Assembly: GCA_009760885.1 (NCBI GenBank)
Contig: CM019707.1
Span: forward strand, 36,236,234-36,300,233
Reading direction: 5' to 3'
DNA from: Achatina immaculata
Taxonomy: Eukaryota; Mollusca; Gastropoda; Stylommatophora; Achatinidae
Length of the DNA stretch: 64,000 bases
Position 1 is the stretch's first letter. Every line of letters begins with the position of its first letter. The notes below the pieces were generated by a model that did no database searches, was not told where the DNA came from, and saw only the letters and a program-made list of their open reading frames with translations. Positions 43,088 through 53,051 of this stretch are shown piece by piece. A program made the position numbers and the translations under genes.

Positions 43088-43235
43088 AGGCACCCATGTG
43101 AAGCACCCACACCAAGTGAATCACCCACACCATGTGAAGCACCCACACCAAGTGAAGCACCCACGCCATGTGAAGCACCCACGCCATGTGAAGCACCCAC
43201 ACCATGTGAAGCACCCACGCCATGTGAAGCACTAC
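43088..43235 (+). repeat. 18-bp minisatellite
   Basis: About eight units of CACCCACACCATGTGAAG with ACACCA/ACGCCA/ACACCAAG variants. Confidence 0.95.
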
Positions 43236-43369
43236 AGCTGTTTCTACTTTTAAGAAAAAAGTAGTCTAATACTTTCTCCAAAAACATCTTGTACAATATA
43301 TCTCTGCCAATGAACACAAGAAAAAAAGAGTTCTAAATCAAGCCCGTCCTACTCTCTGGAGGAGAGATC

Positions 43370-43625
43370 AACTGATCGATGGAAAGATCTCTAGAGGCAA
43401 CAGAAATGCAATTCGTTAGAAGAATGTGAAGAGTATCACGGACAGGTAAGATGACAAACAGGGAACGTCTGACAAAACCAAGTGCAGAAAGGAACTTGAT
43501 TAAATCCCGAAGAGAACGATACTCATCATTCACCGAACAAGAAACGTTGTCTTTAAAAGGGGTGAAGAACTGGGCATGCAGGATTCATCTGAAATTCTGG
43601 CCTTGACATGTGTGAACTCTGTGGC
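43370..43625 (+). mobile_element. LINE-B-like fragment followed by repeat E piece
   Basis: The plus frames read RSLEATEMQFVRRM-stop-RVSRTGKMTN and RRERYSSF, a decayed LINE-B thumb. From 43,548 the repeat E motif AAGAACTGGGCATGCAGGAT appears. Confidence 0.55.
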
Positions 43626-44154
43626 TGAATGTACACGGGGAAGGGTGGACAACTCTACTTAAGTGTTTTTTTTTTAATAATAAGCTAGAGCTCTTGAACT
43701 GTTATGTTTCACAGTTGGAATTTCATTATAATCTCCCTTGAGATATTATCTTCGGTGCATCAGGTGTTAAACTTGGACTTGATGAGTTCTGAGTGAGTTT
43801 TCGGTAAGAAATCTCGGCTTGCCAGACAGTTTGAGTTAGAAGTTTATGTGTCGTGCAGTCGCTGTTATCGCTGTCAATTCAGATGTAGTTTTTTTGTCTT
43901 CCTTTGTGTGTGTGTAGCTTAGAAGTTAGTTATATGTTAGATATTTATTGTTCTTATAGCAACGTATGAAATATTATCTTCCAAATACGCTTGGAGCTGT
44001 GTTCTGCGTGTCACTACGATTAGTTTGATTGGTTATTCGACATATTTTGATCAGCCCCCTCCACTTCATCATCATCTGGATGCGTGTAATAAACATTGTG
44101 TATTCTGAAGGCCTGCCTTGATTGCTTGAAGACATTATTTCGTCTGTCGCAGTG
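43626..44154. other. No gene recognised
   Basis: No motif seen. Confidence 0.5.
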
Positions 44155-44365
44155 AGTGGTATTCTTGGGGTTGCCTGATAAATGTTTATCATGTCAGGAC
44201 TTTGTATTGTTGCCTGATAAGTGTTTATCATGTCAGGACTTTGTGTTGTTGCCTGATAAGTGTCTATCATGTCAGGACTTTGTGTTGTTGCCTGATAAGT
44301 GTTTATCATGTCAGGAGTTTGTGTTGTTGCCTGATAAGTGTTTATCATGTCAGGACCTTATGTTA
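44155..44365 (+). repeat. 39-bp minisatellite
   Basis: About five units containing GCCTGATAAGTGTTTATCAT and GTCAGGACTTTGTGTT. The unit has imperfect dyad symmetry (CCTGATAA...TTATCATGTCAGG). Confidence 0.93.
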
Positions 44366-44551
44366 TAATTTAGAGCGGTGACCAGCCTCATTTTATGTTA
44401 ATGAGCACACACTAGTCCATGGATCGCTGTCACAATCGTTCTGCCGGGAAAAGGTGATGTACACTTGCAGTAATCAAAGACCAGTTTAAGCTTAGTCCTT
44501 CCAGTGCAGAGTAAAATTTGAATTATTCAGGCCGCTAAAGGTTGCTAGGTG
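44366..44551. other. No gene recognised
   Basis: Short spacer. Confidence 0.5.
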
Positions 44552-44830
44552 GCCTGGATAGCTGAGTGGTTAGCTGAGTGGTTAGCTGAGTGGTTAGGCG
44601 CTCGGTTTACTAATCCGGTGCTACCAGGTTCGGCCCCCTCCAGTGGGATTTTTTTCTTGGTACACAGCAAAAAGTCCCCGGGGTCCACCCAGCCTCAGAA
44701 AACGGGTACCAGAGAAATCTGGGAAGGTAAATACGGCCAGGCGTGATACTGGACCACGTCAGGCTTTCATGTGCCGAAGGTCACGGAAAATACGGGCCTA
44801 ACACCGTATCCCGCAGTAAGCCGTAAATTT
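44552..44830 (+). mobile_element. SINE-1 with triplicated box A
   Basis: The head reads GGCCTGGATAGCTGAGTGG, after which the 12-bp unit TTAGCTGAGTGG is present three times before TTAGGCGCTCGGTTTACTAA. Box B is AGGTTCGGCCCCC. The body (GGGTACCAGAGAAATCTGGG, CCAGGCGTGATACTGGACCA) and 3' end (GTGCCGAAGGTCACGGAAAA, CTAACACCGTATCCC) complete the best-preserved SINE-1 in the window. Confidence 0.9.
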
Positions 44831-44847
44831 AAAGATTGCTTATATGG

Positions 44848-45205
44848 TTTATTAGAAGAATGTTGCGAATCCCCTGGACAGCAAAAATAACTAATGAAGA
44901 ATGTAGGAGAAGAGCTGGAGAGACAAAAAGACCTTGTCAAAAAGATAAGAGAGAGACAATGTACTTTCATAGGACATGCAATGAGAAGAGGGGGCATTGA
45001 AAATATTATAACAACAGGAAAAATAGAAGGAAGAAGATCAAGAGGAAGACCAAGAGAAAATGATACTGGACAGTCTGACGGGATGGTGTGAGAGGAGATC
45101 GCCAACTGAGCTGATGGCCTGCATGAAGGATCGGGTACTCTGGAGAAGCATAATAGCCAGCGCCAGTCAGCGTCGGCACGGCACCTGATGATGATGATGA
45201 TGATT
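44848..45205 (+). mobile_element. LINE-B copy 2, 3' fragment
   Basis: Starts at [20 protein letters not shown] and continues with a one-base frameshift to [20 protein letters not shown] and [14 protein letters not shown], ending in TGATGATGATGATGAT. It is very similar to copy 1. Confidence 0.9.
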
Positions 45206-45329
45206 ATACGGACATGCAATAAATTACTTGATTTTTAAAGGTAAAAAACAAAAATATTTAACTCGCATTCGACTAGAAGTAATATGTATAAACTAACGGG
45301 TTAGTCCACAATAAAGCTGCCTTCTTTAT

Positions 45330-45370
45330 CATTAATTAATTAATTAAGGCAGCTAATTAATTAATTAAAT
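45330..45370. repeat. (TTAA)n pair with dyad symmetry
   Basis: Two ATTAATTAATTAATTAA blocks flank GGCAGC. Confidence 0.85.
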
Positions 45371-45414
45371 GCGTGCTAGTAAATAGGAAAAAAACGTATG
45401 GAACACAATAGTTG

Positions 45415-45708
45415 TCATGTCGTTATAGCCCAAACCAGTAAAGATAGTCCCACAGCAAATGCCGTACGGGATGAAGCGTTAGAGACCTTATCATGCTGGG
45501 CTATCAGTGTATGAGGTAGTGTGGGCCAGTTCCTTTCCTCGTTGCCTGTCCTGTCCAAGATTTTCCCTAGTACCCATTTTACGAGGCTGGGTCGACCTCG
45601 GGGCCGTATTGATCGGGAAAAAAAAATCCCGCTCAGCTGGGGATTCGAACCCCCGACCATTCCGTTGCTAGACGAGTGCTCTAAACACTAATCTAGCGGA
45701 TCTCCTAT
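45415..45708 (-). mobile_element. SINE-1b, same head and body with a different 3' tail
   Basis: On the minus strand a tRNA-like head (GGAGATCCGCTAGATTAGTG, then GGGGGTTCGAATCCCC as box B) and body (GACCCAGCCTCGTAAAATGG, GTACTAGGGAAAATCTTGG) parallel SINE-1. The 3' half (CCTCATACACTGATAGCCCA, GATAAGGTCTCTAACGCTTC) differs from SINE-1. Confidence 0.82.
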
Positions 45709-46044
45709 AGCCCACATTCAAGTAATTTTTGTTCAGAAATAACACTTTGTCAACACTGCTGGAACTGATGCAAGTTCGCCGCCATGAGATAGCTACCCAG
45801 TCTCGGGGGGGGGGGAGGGGAGAAAAGGCGTTATGAGGGAAATGAGGCAGATGGAGTACATAGAAGTCCTTTGGCTGATCCTTTGCAGTTCTGGTAGCAG
45901 TGTTTGATATTTATTTCCACTATTTTAATGGATCCCCATCACGTCGGGTTGGATTTTCATAATTATATCCAGGGATATCCAACTGGGGGGCCCACAACAG
46001 ATTGAGAGGATGTGTTTAGGTAGTGAGAAATTTTCCTGTCAGAA
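45709..46044. other. No gene recognised
   Basis: Contains a G run near 45,807. No motif. Confidence 0.5.
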
Positions 46045-46300
46045 TCGGCCCTCATGCCCTGTGGTGGTGCCGCTTGGGCCCTCATGCACTGTGGTGGTGC
46101 CGCTTGGGCCCTCAAGCCCTGTGGTGGTGCTTCTTGGGCTCATCAAGCCTTGTGGTGGTGCTGCTTGGACCGTCAAGTCATGTGGTGGTGCTGCTTGGAC
46201 CGTCAAGTCCTGTGGTGGTGCTTCTTTTGCCCTCAAGCCCTGTAGTGATGCTACTTGGGCCCTCAAGCCCTATGATGGTGCTACTTGGACCCGTTCAATG
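46045..46300 (+). repeat. 30-bp minisatellite
   Basis: About eight units with core CCCTGTGGTGGTGCTGCTTG and GGCCCTCAAG. Confidence 0.94.
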
Positions 46301-46803
46301 GTGTCTTGATTCTGTTTAGTCATTGCATGATCTGATATGTCACGGTTGTCTTAAAGATATACAAACAAATAAGAGATATATGGCCAACTCACTGGCACCA
46401 GCTAAAGAAGAACCTGCCTGTATGCCTGTGACAGGCAGTGAGCAGTGTGTACTGCTGGTTACTACTAATTCTTGTGGAAGAGCTACTAATTATTTGACTT
46501 GTCTAATTCAATCATTTTTATGAATCTGCGACAAGATTCCTCAACTTTATTTCTCTGTCTTTCCTAATGTATTCCAAAAGAAGCGAATACAATCCAGGAA
46601 TTCGACGCTCTCCATTGAGTAAACCATAGTACAGCAGACAAAAAAACTGGCCATCATACAACTTGACAGCAGTAAACGGTGAGGAGAACTGACAATAGTA
46701 TAAATATTACACGGAACAGATTTTATTAATGGAAAAAATGGAAGGTGATGTATGTCGATGAGGAAAATAAAGAAGTGCTACATGGCAGAAATTACGAGTT
46801 CCT
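46301..46803. other. No gene recognised
   Basis: A 66-codon frame (46,323-46,523) has no family motif. Confidence 0.5.
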
Positions 46804-46939
46804 TCATTCATTCATTTGCATGTCCCTTGTGGAACTTTGCCTCCCTAACAGCACTCCTGTAGGCCTCTCGGTTGTGAGTAAGATGGCCTGCTGCTGATGC
46901 ATCCATCTGAAGGTCATCAACGATGGCGTGCAGCCATCT

Positions 46940-47506
46940 TCATCTTGGTCTTCCTCTCTTTATTTTTCCCATTATGTACCATTCCAAGACTGTCTTCTCT
47001 AGATTATCATGACGTTTAATGTGTCCAAAATATTTAAGTTTTCTCTCTTTAATCCTCTTTACTAGCCAGCCTTCTTCAATATTAAGTTCTTGTAGTATGG
47101 ATATATTTGTTCTTTTTTGTGTCCATGATATTTGAAGAACTCTTCTGTAGCATTTATATTCAAAGGCATTTATGTGTTTCTCAGCTGTTTTGTTAAGTGT
47201 CCAGGTCTCGCAGGCATATGATGCGATGGGAAAGATGCATGCCATTACAAATTTTATTTTTGTGGTTCTGTCTGCTCCTCTCCACAGATTCTTTATTTGT
47301 TTTACTTTCTGAAGAGCGATAGATGTCCTCCTTTTAATTTCCCTCATTGTATCTCCATTATTAGTTAGCAGTGATCCAAGATGTTCAAAACTCTCCACTT
47401 CTTCCAGTTTTTCCTCATTGATACATATATCAGCTGCCTTGTTTGTTTTGTGAGTTGTCATCAATTTAGTTTTCTTCACATTAAAATAGAGAGCGACAAT
47501 ATGCAC
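46940..47506 (-). pseudogene. LINE-C thumb and C-terminal part
   Basis: From about residue 8 the frame reads FNVKKTKLMTTHKTNKAADI, ESFEHLGSLLTNNGDTMREI, SIALQKVKQIKNLWRGADRT, IASYACETWTLNKTAEKHIN, AFEYKCYRRVLQISWTQKRT and KLKYFGHIKRHDN, closing with KIKRGRPR-stop. This matches copy 1 at 5.6-6.6 kb. The stop after GRPR precedes a further WLHAIVDDLQ-like remnant, so the natural C-terminus extended further. The first seven residues come from the far side of the deletion in another frame. Confidence 0.88.
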
Positions 47507-47841
47507 CCCTGACGAATCCCTTGTTTTATGTCAAACCAAGTTGTTTTTTCACCATTAATTCTTACTGCTGCTTGTTGATCTAGATACAGCAGTGATGTTA
47601 ATTGTATCACATGTGTTGGAAATCCCATTTTTTCCATTAATTCCCAAAGTTTCTGGTGTTGTATACAATCAAGTGCCTTTGAGTAGTCTATAAAGGATAA
47701 ATATAGATTCACATTAAACTCTCTGCATTTCTCTATTATTAATCTTATATTGAATATATGATCTCTTGATCCTCTTCTTTGCCTGAAACCAGCTTGGACC
47801 ATATTGACTTCGTCTTCTATTTTCTTACGACGTCTACCCAT
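47476..47841 (-). pseudogene. LINE-C reverse transcriptase fingers and palm
   Basis: Contains VQAGFRQRRGSRDHIFNIRL, NVNLYLSFIDYSKALDCIQH (first catalytic aspartate), AAVRINGEKTTWFDIKQGIR and QGCILSLS, where it breaks off. In copy 1 the equivalent point continues PYLFNLYTENIM and about 85 residues later reaches NTKKTKLM. Here that stretch is absent and the sequence jumps to NVKKTKLM. Confidence 0.88.
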
Positions 47842-48185
47842 TATGATTTTGCTATCCTATCTCTTCCACACTTCTGATGTCCTATTCTTTCACAGTAATC
47901 CTGTATATATTGTTTTTTGTCTTTTCTTGTGTTTCTTCGTACTTCTTTTGTTAAAGATTTATATTCCTCTTTGTTCTTGTTTGTCACTTTCCATTTCGTC
48001 TTCATTTCTCTACGTTGTTTTATCAGTTCTAGTTTGCCTGCTGTAATCCATCCATTCTTTTGTGTTTTCTTTACTGGAACCACGTCTTTAGCTGGTGTTA
48101 TCAAGATATCTCTGGCCTGTGTAGCCAAATCATCTGGTGTCATCTCCTCTTGTACAGCCGTCAGGATTTCGAAACGGTTCTTCAT
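47841..48185 (-). pseudogene. LINE-C region upstream of RT
   Basis: These 114 codons include RFEILTAVQEEMTPDDLATQ, KKTQKNGWITAGKLELIKQR and KEVRRNTRKDKKQYIQDYCE, the linker ahead of RT in such LINEs (compare KAWISDKTW and DKREYIDNMA in LINE-A). It ends KSstop, while the RT fingers lie in another frame immediately downstream, with material missing between. No endonuclease is present. Confidence 0.78.
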
Positions 48186-48261
48186 TTCTATACCGTATTA
48201 AGTTACGATTACAATTACAAAAAGCCACTCATCTCCCCAGCAAGAACTGGTTTGCCGTTTA

Positions 48262-48264
<3 letters not shown>

Positions 48265-48304
<40 letters not shown>
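48265..48304 (+). repeat. (GA)n microsatellite
   Basis: Pure GA repeats. Confidence 0.96.
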
Positions 48305-48307
<3 letters not shown>

Positions 48308-49269
48308 GATACCTAGCACGACATAAAAACAGTCATTCAACTAAACTGACATACTTACAGGTGTGTGGAAATATTACACGAGAGAAATATCAGCAACTGA
48401 ATTTCCAGCACATCTTAGAATTCTATCATGAAAAAAAAAAAACTAACAAAATCACTATCATGACCAACCTATCCACTGATTAACAAAACTTAGTCCTAAA
48501 AGGGACAAATGACCAAAAACACTACGTTATCACAAATGTCCAAAATGGGCAAAACTCAACTACAAAAAAAAAATGCCTTGTCCTAAAAAGGACGAGTGCT
48601 GATTACCTCTACATCTATGACGGGCAATGAAAACCAACAACTTCAACAATGCTACTTTCATTCTAATTCAATCCTGTCTCATAAACTCAATACTCATCAT
48701 CCTCATTCATTAACGTCTCCCTCTATACATATCTATCTATATTTTTCACATTTTCCGTCAATTCTTCCCAAGATTCTGCCTCGTGGAGTTCAAATTCACG
48801 TGAACAGACATTATCTTTTGACCTTCGGTTTCCAGCAAAAAATCATAATCTCCGTGCGAGTTCACATGTCTCCTACAAGGCACTCTGTCACCCAAAGTTT
48901 GACAATTGTTTCCCATTATTAAACTTTCCACTAACACTAAAATCATACATCCCATGAAATTTTACATTTTCCCAGTCAGAACGCCCAATAACCCCAACTT
49001 TAACACTTCTAATTTTAGATTTTTTTTCTCTGAGTTTAAACAAACAACACGGGCCACAACAGTTCAGTAACCAGGGGAAATCATTCTTGTTTAACTGCAT
49101 TTATAAATATTTGTCTCCCTTTGACCAACAAATCTGGCTTTATGTTATATCTACTACAGGATTCTGTTATAGTCTGCATCATCCCGATGGTTCTTTCTTC
49201 TACGTGCTTCAAGGCGCCAGCGTTGACTATGTATGCAAAGTTCAAATAACAACAAATTTTATAGTGTCA
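48305..49269. other. No gene recognised; hairpin motifs
   Basis: GTCCTAAAAGGGAC at 48,493 and GTCCTAAAAAGGAC at 48,580 resemble the hairpin at 24,535 (see findings). Otherwise AT-rich without coding motifs. Confidence 0.5.
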
Positions 49270-49912
49270 CCCACTGTTTGGTTAGCTGTATGGTTAGATG
49301 TATTGTTAGATGTATGGTTAGCTGTATGGTTAGATGTATGATTAGCTGTATGGTTAGATGTATTGTTAGATGTATGGTTAGATGTATGGTTAGATGTATG
49401 GTTAGCTGTATGGTTAGATGTATAGTTAACTGTATGGTTAGATGTATGGTTAGTTGTATGGTTAGATGTATGGTTAGATGTATGGTTAGCTGTATGGTTA
49501 GATGTATGGTTAGCTGTATGGTTAGATGTATGGTTAGCTGTATGGTTAGATGTATTGTTAGATGTATGGTTAAGTTAGATGTATGGTTAGATGTATGGTT
49601 AGCTGTATGGTTAGCTGTATGATTAGATGTATGGTTAGCTGTATGGTTTGCTGTATGGTTAGATGTTCTGTTAGCTGTATGGTTAGCTGTATGGTTAGAT
49701 GTTCTGTTAGCTGTATGGTTAGCTGTATGGTTAGATGTTCTGTTAGCTGTATGGTTTGCTGTATGGTTAGATGTTCTGTTAGCTGTATGGTTAAATGTTC
49801 TGTTATCTGTATGGTTAGATGTTCTGTTAGCTGTATGGTTTGCTGTATGGTTAGATGTTCTGTTAGCTGTATGGTTTGCTGTATGGTTTGCTGTATGGTT
49901 AAATGTTCTGTT
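49270..49912 (+). repeat. 12-bp minisatellite derived from SINE box A
   Basis: About 52 copies of a 12-bp unit, TTAGCTGTATGG / TTAGATGTATGG, changing to TTAGATGTTCTG pairs on the right. The unit aligns in register with the box-A unit TTAGCTGAGTGG of the SINE at 44,552, and the array runs straight into the rest of a SINE-1. Confidence 0.93.
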
Positions 49913-50105
49913 TACTAATCTGCTTGTTGCAGATTCAAGTCCGAGTATTGGGGATTTTTTTTCTGATACCAACGCACCATGAGGCACCCGGTGTGGACCC
50001 ATCCTAAAAAAATGGGTACCAGAGAAATCTGGGAAGGTAAATGTTCGCCAGGCGTGATACTGACCACATCAGACTTTCATGTGCCGAAGGTCTTGAAAAA
50101 CATGG
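49913..50105 (+). mobile_element. SINE-1 copy following expanded box A
   Basis: Continues TTTACTAATCTGCTTGTTGC, box-B-like AGATTCAAGTCC, GGGGATTTTTTTTCTG, GGGTACCAGAGAAATCTGGG, CCAGGCGTGATACTGACCAC and GTGCCGAAGGTCTTGAAAAA, in the same order as the 44.55 kb SINE. Confidence 0.9.
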
Positions 50106-50204
50106 CCATTTTGAAGACCCATTTTGTAGCATGGACTACTTTATATTTACTTTACAATACTTTATATATACTTTATTTGGACCTACTGCTTTATAGTAAA
50201 CTTA

Positions 50205-50345
50205 AATCTAGAACTCTGAAGGAAGTAGTGTATGAAGTTACATAGTCCACATCAGACAGACACTGACAAGATAGAACGGCCGATGGCAGATGCGTATCAC
50301 AAAAGAAAGTAGAAAGGTGACTTGTAGCAAGAGCTATTACTAGCC
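50205..50345 (+). repeat. Dispersed repeat F, copy 1
   Basis: About 140 bp including GTAGTGTATGAAGTTACATA, AGACAGACACTGACAAGATA and GGCAGATGCGTATCACAAAA, nearly identical to 55,275-55,412 in the same orientation. Class unknown. Confidence 0.85.
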
Positions 50346-50429
50346 TACTTCAAGTATTTGATATTATATTATTTTATATTATATTATATTTCAAAACTTG
50401 ATATTATTGTAACTTTTATTATTTGTTTA

Positions 50430-50625
50430 TAATAAAACTAATAATAATAATTATTATTATTATTATTATTACTATTTTTATTAGTGGTAATAATCGTGTT
50501 GATTTTGCTAGTGGTGATGGTATTAAAATTAGTAGTAGCAACAATAATAGCATTTCTGGCAGTGTTAACAAAGTTATATCATTAGTAGTAATTGTAGCAG
50601 TAGTATTAGGACTTGTAGTAGTAGC

Positions 50626-50693
<68 letters not shown>

Positions 50694-51636
50694 GTCTATT
50701 AGTAATAACAACAGTAATGGAAATAGTGGCAGTTTTGGTAGTAGTAGAATAAGCGAAAGTAGTAAAGCAATAGCAGCAGGAATAGTAGTTATAGTGGAAG
50801 TAGTAGTAGTAGTAGCACTGGTGGTAATAGTAGTAGTAGTAGTAGCACTAATGATATTAGTGGTAGCAGTAGTAGCACTGGCGGTAGTATTGTTATTAGT
50901 AGTAGTAGCACTAGTGGTAGTAGTACTAATAGTAACAGTAGTACTAGCATTATTGGTAGTATTAGTAGTAGCACTAGTGGTAGTAGTAGTAGCAGAAGTA
51001 GTAGTACTAACACTAGTGGTAGTATTATTAGTATTAGTATTAGCATTAGTGGTAGTAGTAGTAGCAATAATTTTTGTAATAGTAGTAGTAGTCATAGCGC
51101 TAGTGGTGGTAGTAGTAGTCATAGCGCTAGTGGTGGTAGTAGTAGTAGTAGTAGTAGCAGTAGTAGTAGTAGCACTAATGGTAGTAGCAGTATTAGCACT
51201 AGTTATAATAGTACTAGTGGTAGTAGTAGCACTGGTGGTGGTGGTAGTAGTAATAGTAATAGTTGTAGTAATAGCAGCAGAAGTAGTAGTAGTAGTAGCA
51301 GCAGCACTATTGGTAGTAGTTAAAATAGTAATATCACTAATAACAGTAGTAGTATTGAGTGATAGTAGTAGCACTAGTGGTATTAGTAGTAGTATAGTAG
51401 TAGTAGCAATAATTTTTGTAATAGTAGTAGTAGCACTATTGGTAGTGTTAGTAGTGGTAGTAGTAGCAATAACAGTAGTAGTAGTAGTAATAGTAGCATC
51501 ACTAGTGGTGGTAGTAGCAATAGTAGTAATAATAGTAGTAATAGTAGCAATAACAGCAGTAGTAGTAGTAGTAGTAACAGTAGTAGTAGTAGTAGTAGTA
51601 GTAGTAGCAGTAGTAGTAGTTGTAGTAGTAGTAGTA

Positions 51637-51669
<33 letters not shown>

Positions 51670-52132
51670 CCAGCAGCAGTAGCAGTAGTGGTAGTAATAG
51701 GTCTATTAGTAATAACAGCAGTAATGGAAATAGTGGCAGTTTTGGTAGTAGTAGAATAAGCGAAAGCAGTAAAGCAATAGCAGCAAGAATAGTAGTTATA
51801 GTGGAAGTAGTAGTAGTAGTAACACTGGTGGTAATAGTAGTAGTAGTAGCACTAATGATATTAGTGGTAGCAGTAGTAGCACTGGCGGTACTATTGTTAT
51901 TAGTAGTAGTAGCACTAGTGGTAGTAGTACTAGTAGTAACAGTAGTACTAGCATTATTGGTAGTATTAGTAGCAGAACTAGTGGTAGTAGTAGTAGCAGA
52001 AGTAGTAGTACTAACGCTAGTGGTAGTATTATTAGTATTAGTATTAGCATTAGTGGTAGTAGTAGTAGCAATAATTTTTGTAATAGTAGTAGTAGTCATA
52101 GCGCTAGTGGTGGTAGTAGTAGTAAAAGTATC

Positions 52133-52167
<35 letters not shown>

Positions 52168-52173
52168 CACTAA

Positions 52174-52205
<32 letters not shown>

Positions 52206-52690
52206 GCACTAATGGTAGTAGTAGTATTAGCACTAGTTATAATAATACTAGTAGTAGTAGTAGCACTGGTGGTAGTGGTAGTAGTCGCACTAGTGGTGGT
52301 GGTGGTAGTAGTAATAGTAATAGTTGTAGTAATAGCAGCAGAAGTAGTGGTAGAAGTAGTAGCAGCAGCACTATTGGTAGTAGTTAAAATAGTAATAGCA
52401 CTAATAACAGTAGTAGTATTGAGTGATAGTAGTGATAGTAGTAGCACTACTGGTATTAGTAGTAGTAGTAGCAGTAGTGGCACTATTATCATTATTAGTA
52501 ATAGCACTATTGGTAGTGTTAGTAGTGGTAGTAGTAGCAATAACAGTAGTAGTAGTAGTAATAGTAGTAGTAGTAGTTGTTGTTGTAACAGTAGTAGTAG
52601 TAGTAGTGGTAGTGGTGGTAGTAGTAGTAGCAGCAGCAATAGTTGTAGTAGCACTAGTGGTGGTGGTAGTGTAAGCGGTAGCTGGTGTTG
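50430..52690 (+). repeat. 2.2-kb (GTA)n microsatellite with 1-kb internal duplication
   Basis: AGT-type trinucleotides with interspersed variants. The stretch from GGTCTATTAGTAATAACA (50,694) recurs at 51,700, including GGCAGTTTTGGTAGTAGTAG and AATAAGCGAAAG, so about 1 kb was duplicated in tandem. Open frames here are artefacts. Confidence 0.95.
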
Positions 52691-52734
52691 TAGTAGGAAT
52701 GTTACACATAATCAACATGCTATCTTAGGTTTTT

Positions 52735-52995
52735 TAAATCTGAAAAGAAAATTTCTCTCTCAGATTTTCGCTGGAAAAACGAGACGAATGTGGCCAGAAA
52801 CATGAATAGCACAACGTAAGAAGAGAACGTAGTAAAGAACATACAATAATCCAATATTTCGGCAAAACGTCCTTTTCAAGAATCACGTAGAAGAGCAACA
52901 TAACAGATAAAAACACACACAAAATATATGAAAGATTAAACAGTTTTTTAAAAATCTCCTTGTAAGAATATTGAATGTGTCCGGCTTTCTTTTTC
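52735..52995 (-). mobile_element. Penelope-like 3' end fragment, diverged
   Basis: On the minus strand GTGATTCTTGAAAAGGACGT and GCCGAAATATTGGATTATTG parallel the PLE-1 3' region (GTAATCCTCGAAAAAGGC, CGAAATATTGGATG). Only untranslated sequence is recognisable. Confidence 0.6.
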
Positions 52996-53051
52996 ATTCT
53001 CTTCTGCCATCTTTACTCTTTCTTTCTATCTTTTGTTGTGTGTAAAACTGA

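Larger units (their letters stand above)
46804..48195 (-). mobile_element. LINE-C copy 2, 5'-truncated with internal deletion
   Basis: On the minus strand a pre-RT region, RT fingers/palm and thumb/C-terminus follow, with a CATTCATTCATTTGCATGTC 3' end. The central RT segment bearing the catalytic aspartates is missing at about 47,490. See the three component entries. Confidence 0.9.

Noticed and set aside
50794..52805. Long valine-, threonine- or leucine-rich frames on both strands
   Set aside because: Pure triplet-repeat artefacts of the GTA tract.
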